From NCBI GenBank assembly GCA_903897145.1, contig CAIUAN010000038.1, positions 62,001-126,000 of the forward strand: DNA of 64,000 nt, written 5' to 3'. The stretch comes from an uncultured Bacteroidia bacterium. Lineage in GTDB: Bacteria; Bacteroidota; Bacteroidia; Bacteroidales; Prolixibacteraceae. The notes under the pieces are model-generated. The model made no database searches and was not told the DNA's origin. It worked only from the letters and a program-made list of their open reading frames with translations. The translations under genes and the position numbers were made by a program. This document shows, in pieces, positions 27,480 to 36,259 of this stretch (within the stretch, counting starts at the first letter, position 1; each line of letters starts with the position of its first letter).

Positions 27480-27802
27480 TGCGTTCTCTTTTATACTACA
27501 ATAACCCATCCTAACGCGAATTGTTTAAGTGGATCTACTATTATCCTAAAAAACTGTTTAAAAGTATAAAAATAAGTGAGAATAAATTTGGATTTAGCTT
27601 CATTTTAGACTAAATTCGTTCAATTCATATTTGCCCAAAGCCAAGCAAATAAACCATTCCTAAAAATCTTCTCTGCTGCATCTCTTAGGCAGCGACTTTA
27701 AAAAAAAACAATTACGATGAAGCCGAAGGCCATCAAATGTAATTGCTAGAGTTCTTGACTTAATTGGGTTGTATCTATAACTAATTTTCAAAAATTAAAA
27801 GG
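27480..27802. other. 323-bp intergenic region with two tandem hairpins
   Basis: No gene recognised. A small hairpin GCTGC / GCAGC (27675-27679 with 27689-27693) precedes a nested structure at 27709-27745: outer stem CAATTAC / GTAATTG, middle stem GATG / CATC, inner stem GCC-GAA-GGC. A run of A lies between them. It may be a structured leader or small RNA upstream of the 27803 gene. Confidence 0.4.
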
Positions 27803-28492
27803 ATGAAAACTAACAATTATCGAATCAACAGATCTGATATTCCAATTCTAGCAGATCATATCCTTAGCTATTACAAACAGGATTTGTCCTCTTTTGAAAA
27901 AAATACGTCTGAGTTAAATAGACGAGCACTTAATGATCTTGAACAAAAGATTCGAGCATTTTCAAAGCGACTGGAAACAATATCCATCGATACACTAACG
28001 ACTCAAGAGAAAGAAAATATAGAGAAGCTACTTGGAGATTTCAAGCCCCTATTAAACCACACCGCTCATTTCATACAAAAAAACTCAAGCCTAAAAAACC
28101 GATCTGAGCTAAACCCAGTTTTAGCAAATATTGAACTTGCATTTCAAAAAAAAGACATTCGTGACATCCAGCAACAAAGTGTCAACTTAGTTCGGCAATT
28201 TGAGCAAAGCGTTGATCAGGTAATCGACTTAGGATTTGTTAAACTTTTAGTTCGTGATTTTAAGACGCTCATTAAGAAACTAAATGACTTGGAGAGCGAA
28301 CTTACCGAACAGCATTTGATCAGCAACGATGCAAGTTTCAAAGAAAAGGACAATGAACTAGTTCAACTATTAGAAACAATCATCAAGTCAACACCTATGA
28401 TTTTCAGCCATAAAGACCCAGAGAAAACACAAGCTTATGCCATAGAGAAGATGCTTCTATTAGATCAACTGAACAAAAGTGAGATCCATTAG
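27803..28492 (+). CDS. Unknown, mostly helical cytoplasmic protein
   Basis: A 229-aa protein that I do not recognise. It has no signal peptide, membrane helix or known motif. It is rich in Glu, Lys, Leu and Gln with long amphipathic stretches, for example ALNDLEQKIRAFSKRLETI and DFKTLIKKLNDLESELTE, so helical bundles or coiled coils are likely. The initiation codon follows AAAAGG. It converges on prfC with 36 bp between. Could be a structural or regulatory protein; no function is claimed. Confidence 0.75.
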   Translation: MKTNNYRINRSDIPILADHILSYYKQDLSSFEKNTSELNRRALNDLEQKIRAFSKRLETISIDTLTTQEKENIEKLLGDFKPLLNHTAHFIQKNSSLKNRSELNPVLANIELAFQKKDIRDIQQQSVNLVRQFEQSVDQVIDLGFVKLLVRDFKTLIKKLNDLESELTEQHLISNDASFKEKDNELVQLLETIIKSTPMIFSHKDPEKTQAYAIEKMLLLDQLNKSEIH

Positions 28493-28528
28493 AAAAGGCA
28501 AAAGTATCTGCTCAATTATGCGATCAAC

Positions 28529-30103
28529 CTAAAATTCGGAAGTAAAATGAAACCGGATAGATGGAAAATCGCGCTGTGCCATATCGAGGATAAAGGATGA
28601 ATCAGCCATAAATACATCACGGCCATGATTGTCGATTGACATCTTATTGTATTTGCGCTTCTTAAAATCTTCTAACATCGCCTTGTCATCTCCTTGGATC
28701 CAACATGCTTTATAAAGGGCAAGTGATTCCCAACGACATTTCGCATTATACTCATGCTCCAGTCGATATTCGATCACTTCAAACTGCAAAGCCCCCACGG
28801 TTCCAATGATCTTACGACCATTTAATTGACTCGTAAACAACTGAGCAACACCCTCATCCATCAACTGATCGACACCTTTTGCCAACTGTTTCGATTTCAT
28901 TGGATCAGCATTCTCGATATATCGAAAGATCTCTGGCGAGAATGATGGAATTCCTTTGTAATGCAGGATCTCCCCTTCCGTAAGCGTATCTCCAATCACA
29001 AAGTTTCCAGTATCTGGAATACCAATGATATCACCAGGAAAAGCCTCATCAATGACCTCTTTCTTATCGGCCATGAAAGCTGTAGGACTAGAATATTTAA
29101 AGACTTTCCCAAGTCGGATATGGCGATAATTCTTGTTACGTTCGAACTTTCCAGAGCAGATCTTCACAAATGCAATTCGACTCCGGTGGTTTGGATCAAT
29201 ATTCGCATGAATTTTGAATACGAATCCGGTAAAGGTCTCTTCCTCAACGTTCACTATACGCTCCTCCGCTTTTTTAGCTCTAGGAGAAGGTGCAATACGA
29301 ACAAAGGTATCGAGCAACTCTTTCACACCAAAGTTATAGAGCGCACTGCCAAAGAATACAGGTGCTAGGTCGCCTGCCAAATACTGTTCAATATCGAAAG
29401 AAGGATAAACCTCAGAAAGAATTTCAAGCTCATCACGCAAAACAGCTGCATCTTTACCAATGTAGTTTTCAAGGTCTGGACTTTGAATATCTGTAAAACT
29501 TATTCCCTTTCGGATATCCGTAATACTTGGATCAAACAGACTTAGATTTTGATCATAAATATTATATACGCCTTTAAAATCTGGACCATTGTTAATCGGC
29601 CAACTCAAAGGTCTAACTTTTATTAACAGTTGTTTCTCAATATCATCTAATAGATCGAACGTATCATCGGCCGGTCGGTCCATTTTATTCACAAAAACGA
29701 TAACAGGTGTTTTACGACTTCTACAAACACTCATTAACTTCTCGGTCTGTGGCTCAACACCCTTAGCCGCATCAACAACAATGATTACACTATCAACGGC
29801 CGTGAGGGTGCGAAAAGTATCTTCTTGGAAGTCCTGATGGCCAGGCGTATCCAAAATATTTACTTTATATCCATTAAACTCAAAACCCATTACCGAGGTA
29901 GCTACCGAGATACCACGTTGGCGCTCAATCTCCATAAAGTCGGAGGTGGCTCCCTTTTTTATCTTATTACTTTTAACTGCGCCAGCAACATGAATAGCCC
30001 CACCAAAGAGCAGAAGTTTCTCTGTCAAGGTTGTCTTTCCTGCATCAGGATGACTCACAATTCCGAAGGTTCTCCGGCGTAGTATTTCTTCTTTTAATCC
30101 CAT
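28529..30103 (-). CDS. prfC: Peptide chain release factor 3
   Basis: A 524-aa translational GTPase that recycles RF1/RF2 from the terminated ribosome. GTPase motifs: G1 [13 protein letters not shown], switch [11 protein letters not shown]4 VNKMDRP. RF3-specific features are the long domain II/III arrangement and the block [14 protein letters not shown] in the C-terminal half. Length agrees with E. coli RF3 (529). EF-G and LepA can be excluded by domain order. A minus-strand -7 element lies just upstream. Confidence 0.96.
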   Translation of the reverse strand: MGLKEEILRRRTFGIVSHPDAGKTTLTEKLLLFGGAIHVAGAVKSNKIKKGATSDFMEIERQRGISVATSVMGFEFNGYKVNILDTPGHQDFQEDTFRTLTAVDSVIIVVDAAKGVEPQTEKLMSVCRSRKTPVIVFVNKMDRPADDTFDLLDDIEKQLLIKVRPLSWPINNGPDFKGVYNIYDQNLSLFDPSITDIRKGISFTDIQSPDLENYIGKDAAVLRDELEILSEVYPSFDIEQYLAGDLAPVFFGSALYNFGVKELLDTFVRIAPSPRAKKAEERIVNVEEETFTGFVFKIHANIDPNHRSRIAFVKICSGKFERNKNYRHIRLGKVFKYSSPTAFMADKKEVIDEAFPGDIIGIPDTGNFVIGDTLTEGEILHYKGIPSFSPEIFRYIENADPMKSKQLAKGVDQLMDEGVAQLFTSQLNGRKIIGTVGALQFEVIEYRLEHEYNAKCRWESLALYKACWIQGDDKAMLEDFKKRKYNKMSIDNHGRDVFMADSSFILDMAQRDFPSIRFHFTSEF

Positions 30104-30119
30104 AACTAATTTTGTGGTG

Positions 30120-30127
30120 CAAACTTA
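30120..30127 (-). promoter_or_regulatory. -7 element upstream of prfC
   Basis: CAAACTTA on the plus strand reads TAAGTTTG on the minus strand, an exact TAnnTTTG. The start site would fall near 30113 and leave a very short leader of about 10 nt. No good -33 element was found. Confidence 0.45.
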
Positions 30128-30323
30128 GTGGAAATAATGAAATAAAATTGAATAAATAGTGAATATATCATAGGTCATTTACATTAAATCATCGCTTAAA
30201 CTAAGGATAAAATATTACCTTGCATCTTAATTTTACCGAACTAAACAACGCCAAAATCGAAGATCCTGATTGGATCGATTAACTCATTCAATACTCAGCT
30301 CAAAAAATCAATCTGCTCTGACG

Positions 30324-31535
30324 ATGAAAATCCTAACTCTTGCACTAGCACTGGTATCTACCACAATTGCATTCGCTATTTCAGGCAAAGAAAAAGGACT
30401 AGCTGACTCCTATAATAAATTCACTATTGCGGCCTATTATTTTCCGAACTACCACACCAATGATACTAGAAACATTGCAAACAAAGGATTAAATTGGTCG
30501 GAGTGGGAATTAATTAAAGCGGCAAAGCCACGATTCGAAGGCAACGATCAACCGAAAACTCCGTTATGGGGATACACCGACGAGAAAGATCCCAAGGTGA
30601 TGGAACAAAAAATCAAGGCTGCAAAGGACAATCATGTGGACTGTCTTATTTTCGACTGGTACATGTATGAAGATGGTCCATTTCTAAATAAGTGTCTAGA
30701 CGAAGGGTTTCTAAAGGCCAAAAATGTGAACGATGTAAAATTCGCACTTATGTGGGCCAACCACGACTGGGAAGATATCCATCCCTATTCCCTTGGGGCA
30801 AAACACAAACTACTCTATCCAGGCAAGGTTTCGGCTAAACGGTTTGAAGAGATTGGGGACCTAATAATCAAGCAATATTTCACGAAGTCCAATTATTGGA
30901 AAATCGATGGCAAAGCTTATTTCTCTATCTATGACATTCAAAAATTCATGGATGGGTTTGGAAGTGTTGCGGCCACGAAAGCGGCCATGGAACGATTAAA
31001 CAGTAAAGCCATTCAAGCTGGACTAAAAGGGATACATTGGAATATCGTAGCTTGGGGACGCCCCATCTTGCCCGTTGAAAAAGTTCCAGCCAACTATCCA
31101 GAATTAATTAAACTTTTAGGGTTTGATTCGGCAACCTCTTATGTGTGGGTCCATCACGTGGCCTTACCTGACCAGCAAACGGATTACAACCAAGCACGCG
31201 ATACCTATTTTAAATTTTGGGATAAAGCATCCACTGAATTTAATGTCCCCTATTATCCCAATGTCTCGATGGGTTGGGATCCCACACCTCGTTGTGACTT
31301 AGCTTCCGTTTGGGGAAATTTTGGATATCCATTTACCAATACCATAGGCAACAACACACCAGCAAACTTTAAAAAAGCATTACAGTTGACAAAAGATAGG
31401 ATGTTAGCCGATCCAATTAGTAAAAGAATTATAACCATAAACTCTTGGAACGAGTGGAGCGAGGGAAGTTATCTTGAACCAGACACCAAAAATAAATTCG
31501 GATACCTTAAAGCGATAAAGAGTGTCTTTAAATAA
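30324..31535 (+). CDS. Secreted GH99-like/WbsX-family glycan protein
   Basis: A 403-aa protein with a signal peptide (MKILTLALALVSTTIAFAIS). WbsX/GH99-like hallmarks: IAAYYFPNYHTND at the start of the mature chain, GLNWSEWELIKAAKPRFEG, DCLIFDWYMYEDGPFL, and TINSWNEWSEGSYLEPD at the C-terminal end. Members of this superfamily include endo-alpha-mannanases and many uncharacterised enzymes. TTG 30270 would add 18 residues before the leader and was rejected. It begins the rhamnoside island, 32 bp before the GH106 gene. Confidence 0.82.
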   Translation: MKILTLALALVSTTIAFAISGKEKGLADSYNKFTIAAYYFPNYHTNDTRNIANKGLNWSEWELIKAAKPRFEGNDQPKTPLWGYTDEKDPKVMEQKIKAAKDNHVDCLIFDWYMYEDGPFLNKCLDEGFLKAKNVNDVKFALMWANHDWEDIHPYSLGAKHKLLYPGKVSAKRFEEIGDLIIKQYFTKSNYWKIDGKAYFSIYDIQKFMDGFGSVAATKAAMERLNSKAIQAGLKGIHWNIVAWGRPILPVEKVPANYPELIKLLGFDSATSYVWVHHVALPDQQTDYNQARDTYFKFWDKASTEFNVPYYPNVSMGWDPTPRCDLASVWGNFGYPFTNTIGNNTPANFKKALQLTKDRMLADPISKRIITINSWNEWSEGSYLEPDTKNKFGYLKAIKSVFK

Positions 31536-31567
31536 ATTAAATGCGATATATTCAAAACACAAACTTT

Positions 31568-34500
31568 ATGAAAAACCTGTTGCTAATCCTGGTCTTATTT
31601 TACAGCGCATCTATAGCCTATTGCAATGACCCTAAAAAAGATAATTCCTATACCTCATTATTAAAAAACTTTCAAAATCCTCCAGATTCTGCTCGACCAG
31701 GCGTATACTGGTATTTCATGGATGGTAATATGTCTAAGGAAGGGATGACTGCTGATTTAGAATCTATGAAAGCCGTTGGCATTGGAAATGTATTATTTCT
31801 AGAGGTTAACGTGGGTGTACCGAGAGGCAAGGTTGATTTATTAAGTGATCAATGGCAAAATTTATTTGTCCATGCCGTTCGTGAAGCTGAACGTTTAGGC
31901 ATCACCATTACATTGGGTGTTGGACCAGGATGGTCGGGAAGTGGAGGTCCATGGGTCAGCGGACACCAGTCGATGCAACATTTAGTCGCTTCAAGCACGC
32001 AAATAACTTCTAAAACCAAGTCCCCCATAATTCTTCCAAAACCTTTGAATAGGTCACCCTATTTTGGTGAGAAAGGTTTAGGTGCCGAATTAATAGAAAA
32101 ACGAACTAATTATTATGAAGATGTTGCGGTGCTGGCATTTCCGTCGCCAGAAGATTCAGCACGAGTAATTGACATTGATGAGAAGGCCCTCTATTACCGA
32201 GCACCTTACACTTCTCGACCAGGCACTAAACAATTTTTACCAACTCAACTGAACTATAACGAGCCCAGAGAGAGTGCAATCATCAAGCAGAGAAATTTAA
32301 TTGATATCACACGCTTCATGAAACCTGATGGCACTTTAGATTGGAAGGCGCCGAAAGGAAACTGGACGATCATGCGTTTTGGCAGCCGTAACAATGGTGC
32401 AATCACAAGGCCAGCACCCCTGCCAGGTCTTGGCTTTGAGGCCGATAAATTTGATACCACAGCAATTAACGATCACCTAGCAAACTTTACAGGAAAACTG
32501 TTTAAAAGAACTGGAATACCGGACAAAAATAAGGCAGGTGGATTAAAAAGCTTACATATGGATAGCTGGGAGATGGGATCACAAAACTGGACTCCAAATT
32601 TCAGAGCAGAATTTATAAAACGTAGAGGTTATGACCCTCTACCCTTCTACCCTGTTTATACTGGATTGATTTTGGAAAGCTTAGAAAACAGTGAGCGATT
32701 TTTATGGGATCTACGGTTAACGAGCCAAGAGCTCGTGATCGAAAACCATGCTCAACACCTTAAAAAGTATGGGAAGAAATACAATTTAAACTTTTCCATT
32801 GAACCGTATGATATGAATCCCACGGCTGACATGGAGCTTGGTGCAGTAGCAGATATACCCATGTGTGAATTTTGGAGCTGGGACTATGGGTTTAACGCCT
32901 CTTTTAGTTGCATCCAAGCCGCTTCCATCGCACATATCAATGGGGCATCTGTAGTGGCAGCCGAATCGTTTACTGCCGGTTATGATGCTTGGAAAAAATA
33001 TCCAGGAACAATGAAAAACCAAGGCGACTGGGCTTTTGCTTCAGGTGTAAACAAATTTGTATACCACACCTTCCAACATCAGTTTCTCAATGACAGCTTG
33101 AAACCCGGGGCAACGATGGGTCCTTATGGTGTTCACTGGGATAGGAATCAGACTTGGTGGCCCATGGTTGATGGTTATCACCGATATATTACAAGATGTC
33201 AATATACCTTACAACAAGGACAATCAGTGGCTGACATCCTTTATTTGACTCCGGAGGGGGCGCCTCATGTGTTTCGAGCACCAGCATCAGCGCTAACGGG
33301 AGAAGAACCTATGCCTGATCGGAGAAGCTATAATTTCGATGGCTGCTCTCCTTCGCAAATCATGACAGCAAAGGTAGAAGGTCATAAGATTGTCTTTCCA
33401 TCTGGCGCAGCCTACAGCTTGATGGTTTTACCTAACAGTCATACAATTACGCCAGTTTTGCTAGCAAAAATTGAATCCTTAGTATCTGAAGGGGCCATAA
33501 TAATTGGAAACCCACCTCGCAAATCACCTAGTTTAGTTAACTATCCCGACTGTGATCAGGAGGTAGGATTAAAAGCTTTAATGTTATGGGGCAAGTTTGA
33601 TGCACCACAAGAGGTGACAAAAATATCAGTTGACAAAGGTAATATCTACTGGGGAGGCGCATTTTCTAATTTAAAAACGTCAGAATTATATCCAGATTAT
33701 GAGGTGACCATTAAAATTTTAAAAGATCTTTCCTTAAAACCAGATTTCGAAACAACAGGACCAGTTCGGTATACCCATCGAAAACTAGACGGCAATGATA
33801 TCTATTTTGTTGCCAATAAATCCAATGGAGCCATTGATCCAATCTTAACCTTTAGAAGTGAAGGTGGGAAAACGGAACTTTGGAATCCGATGACAGGGAC
33901 CAGCAAGGAGCTTACGGAGATTAAAAAACTAGATAATCAAGTTCAAATACCTATTCACTTTGAGCCTTACGAAAGTTTTTTTGTTGTTTTTAATCCTCAA
34001 TTAAAACAAGAGAAATTAGTCACGAAAAACTATACTACACCAAAACTATTGGAAGAAATACAAAAACCTTGGAGTGTTAGTTTTGATCCCAAATGGGGAG
34101 GTCCAAAAAACATTATTTTCGACAAGCTTCAAGATTGGAGCACGAATTCTTTACCTGGAATTAAATATTACTCTGGTATTGCAACCTATCGCAATACTTT
34201 TAATCTAAAAGAAAGTCAAATTAAAAATGCAAAACAGGAGTTAATACTTAAACTAGGTGAGGTTATGAATATGGCTCGCGTTCGGGTTAACGGGAAAGAT
34301 TTAGGTGTGGTATGGACAGCTCCCTTCCAAGTAAATATCTCAGATGCCGTTTTAGAGGGGGTAAATCAGGTAGAAATTGAGGTTGCCAATCTTTGGTCAA
34401 ACCGATTAATCGGGGATGATCAATATCCAGATGATGGGATCGTTGGGAAAGAATGGCCTGAATGGTTAACTCAGAATAAGCCAAGAACATCGGGCAGGTA

Positions 34501-34591
34501 TACCTTCACCACATTCAAATACTATAAAAAAGAGATGGATCTTTTAAAATCTGGACTATTAGGTCCGGTTCAGATTTTGACTAAACCATAA
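31568..34591 (+). CDS. Predicted alpha-L-rhamnosidase, GH106
   Basis: A 1007-aa secreted protein (leader MKNLLLILVLFYSASIAYC). The GH106 N-terminal (beta/alpha)8 region starts PPDSARPGVYWYFMDGNMSKEG and continues GNVLFLEVNVGVPRG. Two Glu residues, E335 in DSWEMGSQNW and E466 in VAAESFTAGYD, are 131 apart, very close to the spacing I recall for the catalytic pair of B. thetaiotaomicron BT0986. A galactose-binding-like beta-sandwich ends the protein (MARVRVNGKDLGVVWTAPF). It should remove terminal L-rhamnose. ATG 31568 was chosen over 31541. It is second in the island. Confidence 0.87.
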   Translation: MKNLLLILVLFYSASIAYCNDPKKDNSYTSLLKNFQNPPDSARPGVYWYFMDGNMSKEGMTADLESMKAVGIGNVLFLEVNVGVPRGKVDLLSDQWQNLFVHAVREAERLGITITLGVGPGWSGSGGPWVSGHQSMQHLVASSTQITSKTKSPIILPKPLNRSPYFGEKGLGAELIEKRTNYYEDVAVLAFPSPEDSARVIDIDEKALYYRAPYTSRPGTKQFLPTQLNYNEPRESAIIKQRNLIDITRFMKPDGTLDWKAPKGNWTIMRFGSRNNGAITRPAPLPGLGFEADKFDTTAINDHLANFTGKLFKRTGIPDKNKAGGLKSLHMDSWEMGSQNWTPNFRAEFIKRRGYDPLPFYPVYTGLILESLENSERFLWDLRLTSQELVIENHAQHLKKYGKKYNLNFSIEPYDMNPTADMELGAVADIPMCEFWSWDYGFNASFSCIQAASIAHINGASVVAAESFTAGYDAWKKYPGTMKNQGDWAFASGVNKFVYHTFQHQFLNDSLKPGATMGPYGVHWDRNQTWWPMVDGYHRYITRCQYTLQQGQSVADILYLTPEGAPHVFRAPASALTGEEPMPDRRSYNFDGCSPSQIMTAKVEGHKIVFPSGAAYSLMVLPNSHTITPVLLAKIESLVSEGAIIIGNPPRKSPSLVNYPDCDQEVGLKALMLWGKFDAPQEVTKISVDKGNIYWGGAFSNLKTSELYPDYEVTIKILKDLSLKPDFETTGPVRYTHRKLDGNDIYFVANKSNGAIDPILTFRSEGGKTELWNPMTGTSKELTEIKKLDNQVQIPIHFEPYESFFVVFNPQLKQEKLVTKNYTTPKLLEEIQKPWSVSFDPKWGGPKNIIFDKLQDWSTNSLPGIKYYSGIATYRNTFNLKESQIKNAKQELILKLGEVMNMARVRVNGKDLGVVWTAPFQVNISDAVLEGVNQVEIEVANLWSNRLIGDDQYPDDGIVGKEWPEWLTQNKPRTSGRYTFTTFKYYKKEMDLLKSGLLGPVQILTKP

Positions 34592-34594
34592 TTT

Positions 34595-34651
34595 CAAGTT
34601 AAAAAGCTGAGGATCAATTTTGTTTTTGTTATAATTTCTAACTTGACTCAG
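34595..34651. other. Possible H-type pseudoknot after the GH106 gene
   Basis: CAAGTTA (34595-34601) pairs with TAACTTG (34639-34645), and CTGAG (34607-34611) pairs with CTCAG (34647-34651). The order 1-2-1'-2' is a pseudoknot topology. Short stems in AT-rich DNA can arise by chance. Confidence 0.3.
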
Positions 34652-34780
34652 GATTAGGCAGGCCATTGAAAAAAGGTGCAACAAGCAATTAATTGAAATG
34701 ACTATAAAATCACCAATTTAGCTTACCTTCATCGATAAAATTTAAGAATACAGATTAATCATAAAATAGATCAGAAACAG

Positions 34781-36196
34781 ATGAAAACTAAAGTCGGATT
34801 GTTTGGCATTGGACTCGATACTTATTGGGGTCAATTCGATGGATTACTCGATAAACTTGTAAATTATCAAAATCAGATAAGCGCTAAAATCTCCACCTTT
34901 GGAGTTGAAGTAATAGATGCTGGGATGGTCGATAATCCCGAAAAAGCTCGTGAAACAGCCGACTTCTTCAAAACTCAAGACATTGAACTGATCTTCCTTT
35001 ACGTCTCCACCTATGCCCTTTCGTCTACCGTACTTCCTATTGCGCAGCGATTGAAAATACCAGTCATTATTCTTAATCTGCAACCGGTTGCACAAATTGA
35101 CTACACGGCTTTTAATAAATTAGGCGATCGTGGAAAAATGACCGGCATCTGGTTGGAAAATTGTCAAGCTTGCTCAGTCCCTGAGATTGCGAGTGTGTTC
35201 AATCGATCAAACATTCAATATGATATCGTAACAGGTTACCTTCAGGATGAAGAGTCCTGGCGAGAAATTCGCAGTTGGACTGAGGCAGCTCATGTTTCTG
35301 TAGTCATGCGAAACAACAGACTAGGAGTATTGGGGCATTACTATGGAGGCATGTTGGATGTTTATACTGATATGACCAAACAGTCAGCTGTTTTTGGCAC
35401 TCATTTCGAGCTGTTGGAGATGTGCGAATTAAAAAAATACAGAGATCAAGTTACCGAAGCAGAGATCGAATTAAAACTGAAAGAGTTTAATTCCGAATTT
35501 GCTGTTTCACCGAGCTGCGAGTCATCCGAACTTGCCCGTGCTGCTCAAACCTCGCTTGCCTTAGACAAGTTAATTGATAGTCATAAATTAAATTCGTTAG
35601 CCTACTACTATGAAGGAGAAGCAGGCAATGATTACGAAAATATAGTAACCTCCGTGATCGCTGGCAATACGCTACTAACAGGCAAAGGGGTACCGGTAGC
35701 AGGTGAGTGTGAGGTTAAAAATGCTCATGCCATGAAAATCATGTCGGCCTTTGGTGCCGGTGGTTCATTCTCGGAATTCTACCTAATGGACTTTAAAGAG
35801 AATATGGTGATGTTAGGTCATGATGGTCCAGCTCATTTTGCCATTGCTGAAGGTAGAGTTAATTTGGTGCCCTTGCCAGTCTATCATGGAAAACCAGGCC
35901 ATGGACTATCCATTCAAATGACCGTAAAACATGGACCAGTAACACTACTTTCTGTTATTGAGACTGCAGATGGCGTAATTCTGCTCGTTGCAGAAGGTGA
36001 ATCTGTTGATGGACCTGTATTACAAATAGGGAATACCAACAGTTGTTACCGCTTCTCTATCGGGGCAAAACAGTTCATTAACGATTGGTCCCGACAAGGG
36101 CCAGCACACCACTGTGCTATTGGTTTGGGTCACATCGGAGAAAAAATTGACAAACTAGGACAAATACTAGGCATTAAAACGGTTCAGATTTGTTAG
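34781..36196 (+). CDS. L-fucose/L-arabinose isomerase-family protein
   Basis: A 471-aa cytoplasmic protein. The N-terminal half is Rossmann-like (KVGLFGIGLDTYWGQFDGL, then LIFLYVSTYALSSTVLPIAQRL), as in AraA/FucI. The second half has candidate metal ligands in YYEGEAGND, AGECEVKNAHAM, GHDGPAHF and the C-terminal QGPAHHCAIGLGH. Sequence is too divergent to assign the substrate; L-fucose, L-arabinose, or a rhamnose-derived sugar are possible. No leader, so it works on imported sugars. It sits 189 bp after GH106 and 63 bp before the GH106-like gene. Confidence 0.78.
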   Translation: MKTKVGLFGIGLDTYWGQFDGLLDKLVNYQNQISAKISTFGVEVIDAGMVDNPEKARETADFFKTQDIELIFLYVSTYALSSTVLPIAQRLKIPVIILNLQPVAQIDYTAFNKLGDRGKMTGIWLENCQACSVPEIASVFNRSNIQYDIVTGYLQDEESWREIRSWTEAAHVSVVMRNNRLGVLGHYYGGMLDVYTDMTKQSAVFGTHFELLEMCELKKYRDQVTEAEIELKLKEFNSEFAVSPSCESSELARAAQTSLALDKLIDSHKLNSLAYYYEGEAGNDYENIVTSVIAGNTLLTGKGVPVAGECEVKNAHAMKIMSAFGAGGSFSEFYLMDFKENMVMLGHDGPAHFAIAEGRVNLVPLPVYHGKPGHGLSIQMTVKHGPVTLLSVIETADGVILLVAEGESVDGPVLQIGNTNSCYRFSIGAKQFINDWSRQGPAHHCAIGLGHIGEKIDKLGQILGIKTVQIC

Positions 36197-36259
36197 AATA
36201 TTCTACAAAATGATCTCAATATAATTCTTCCTAAGTCAAACAAATTAATCTAAACTGCT

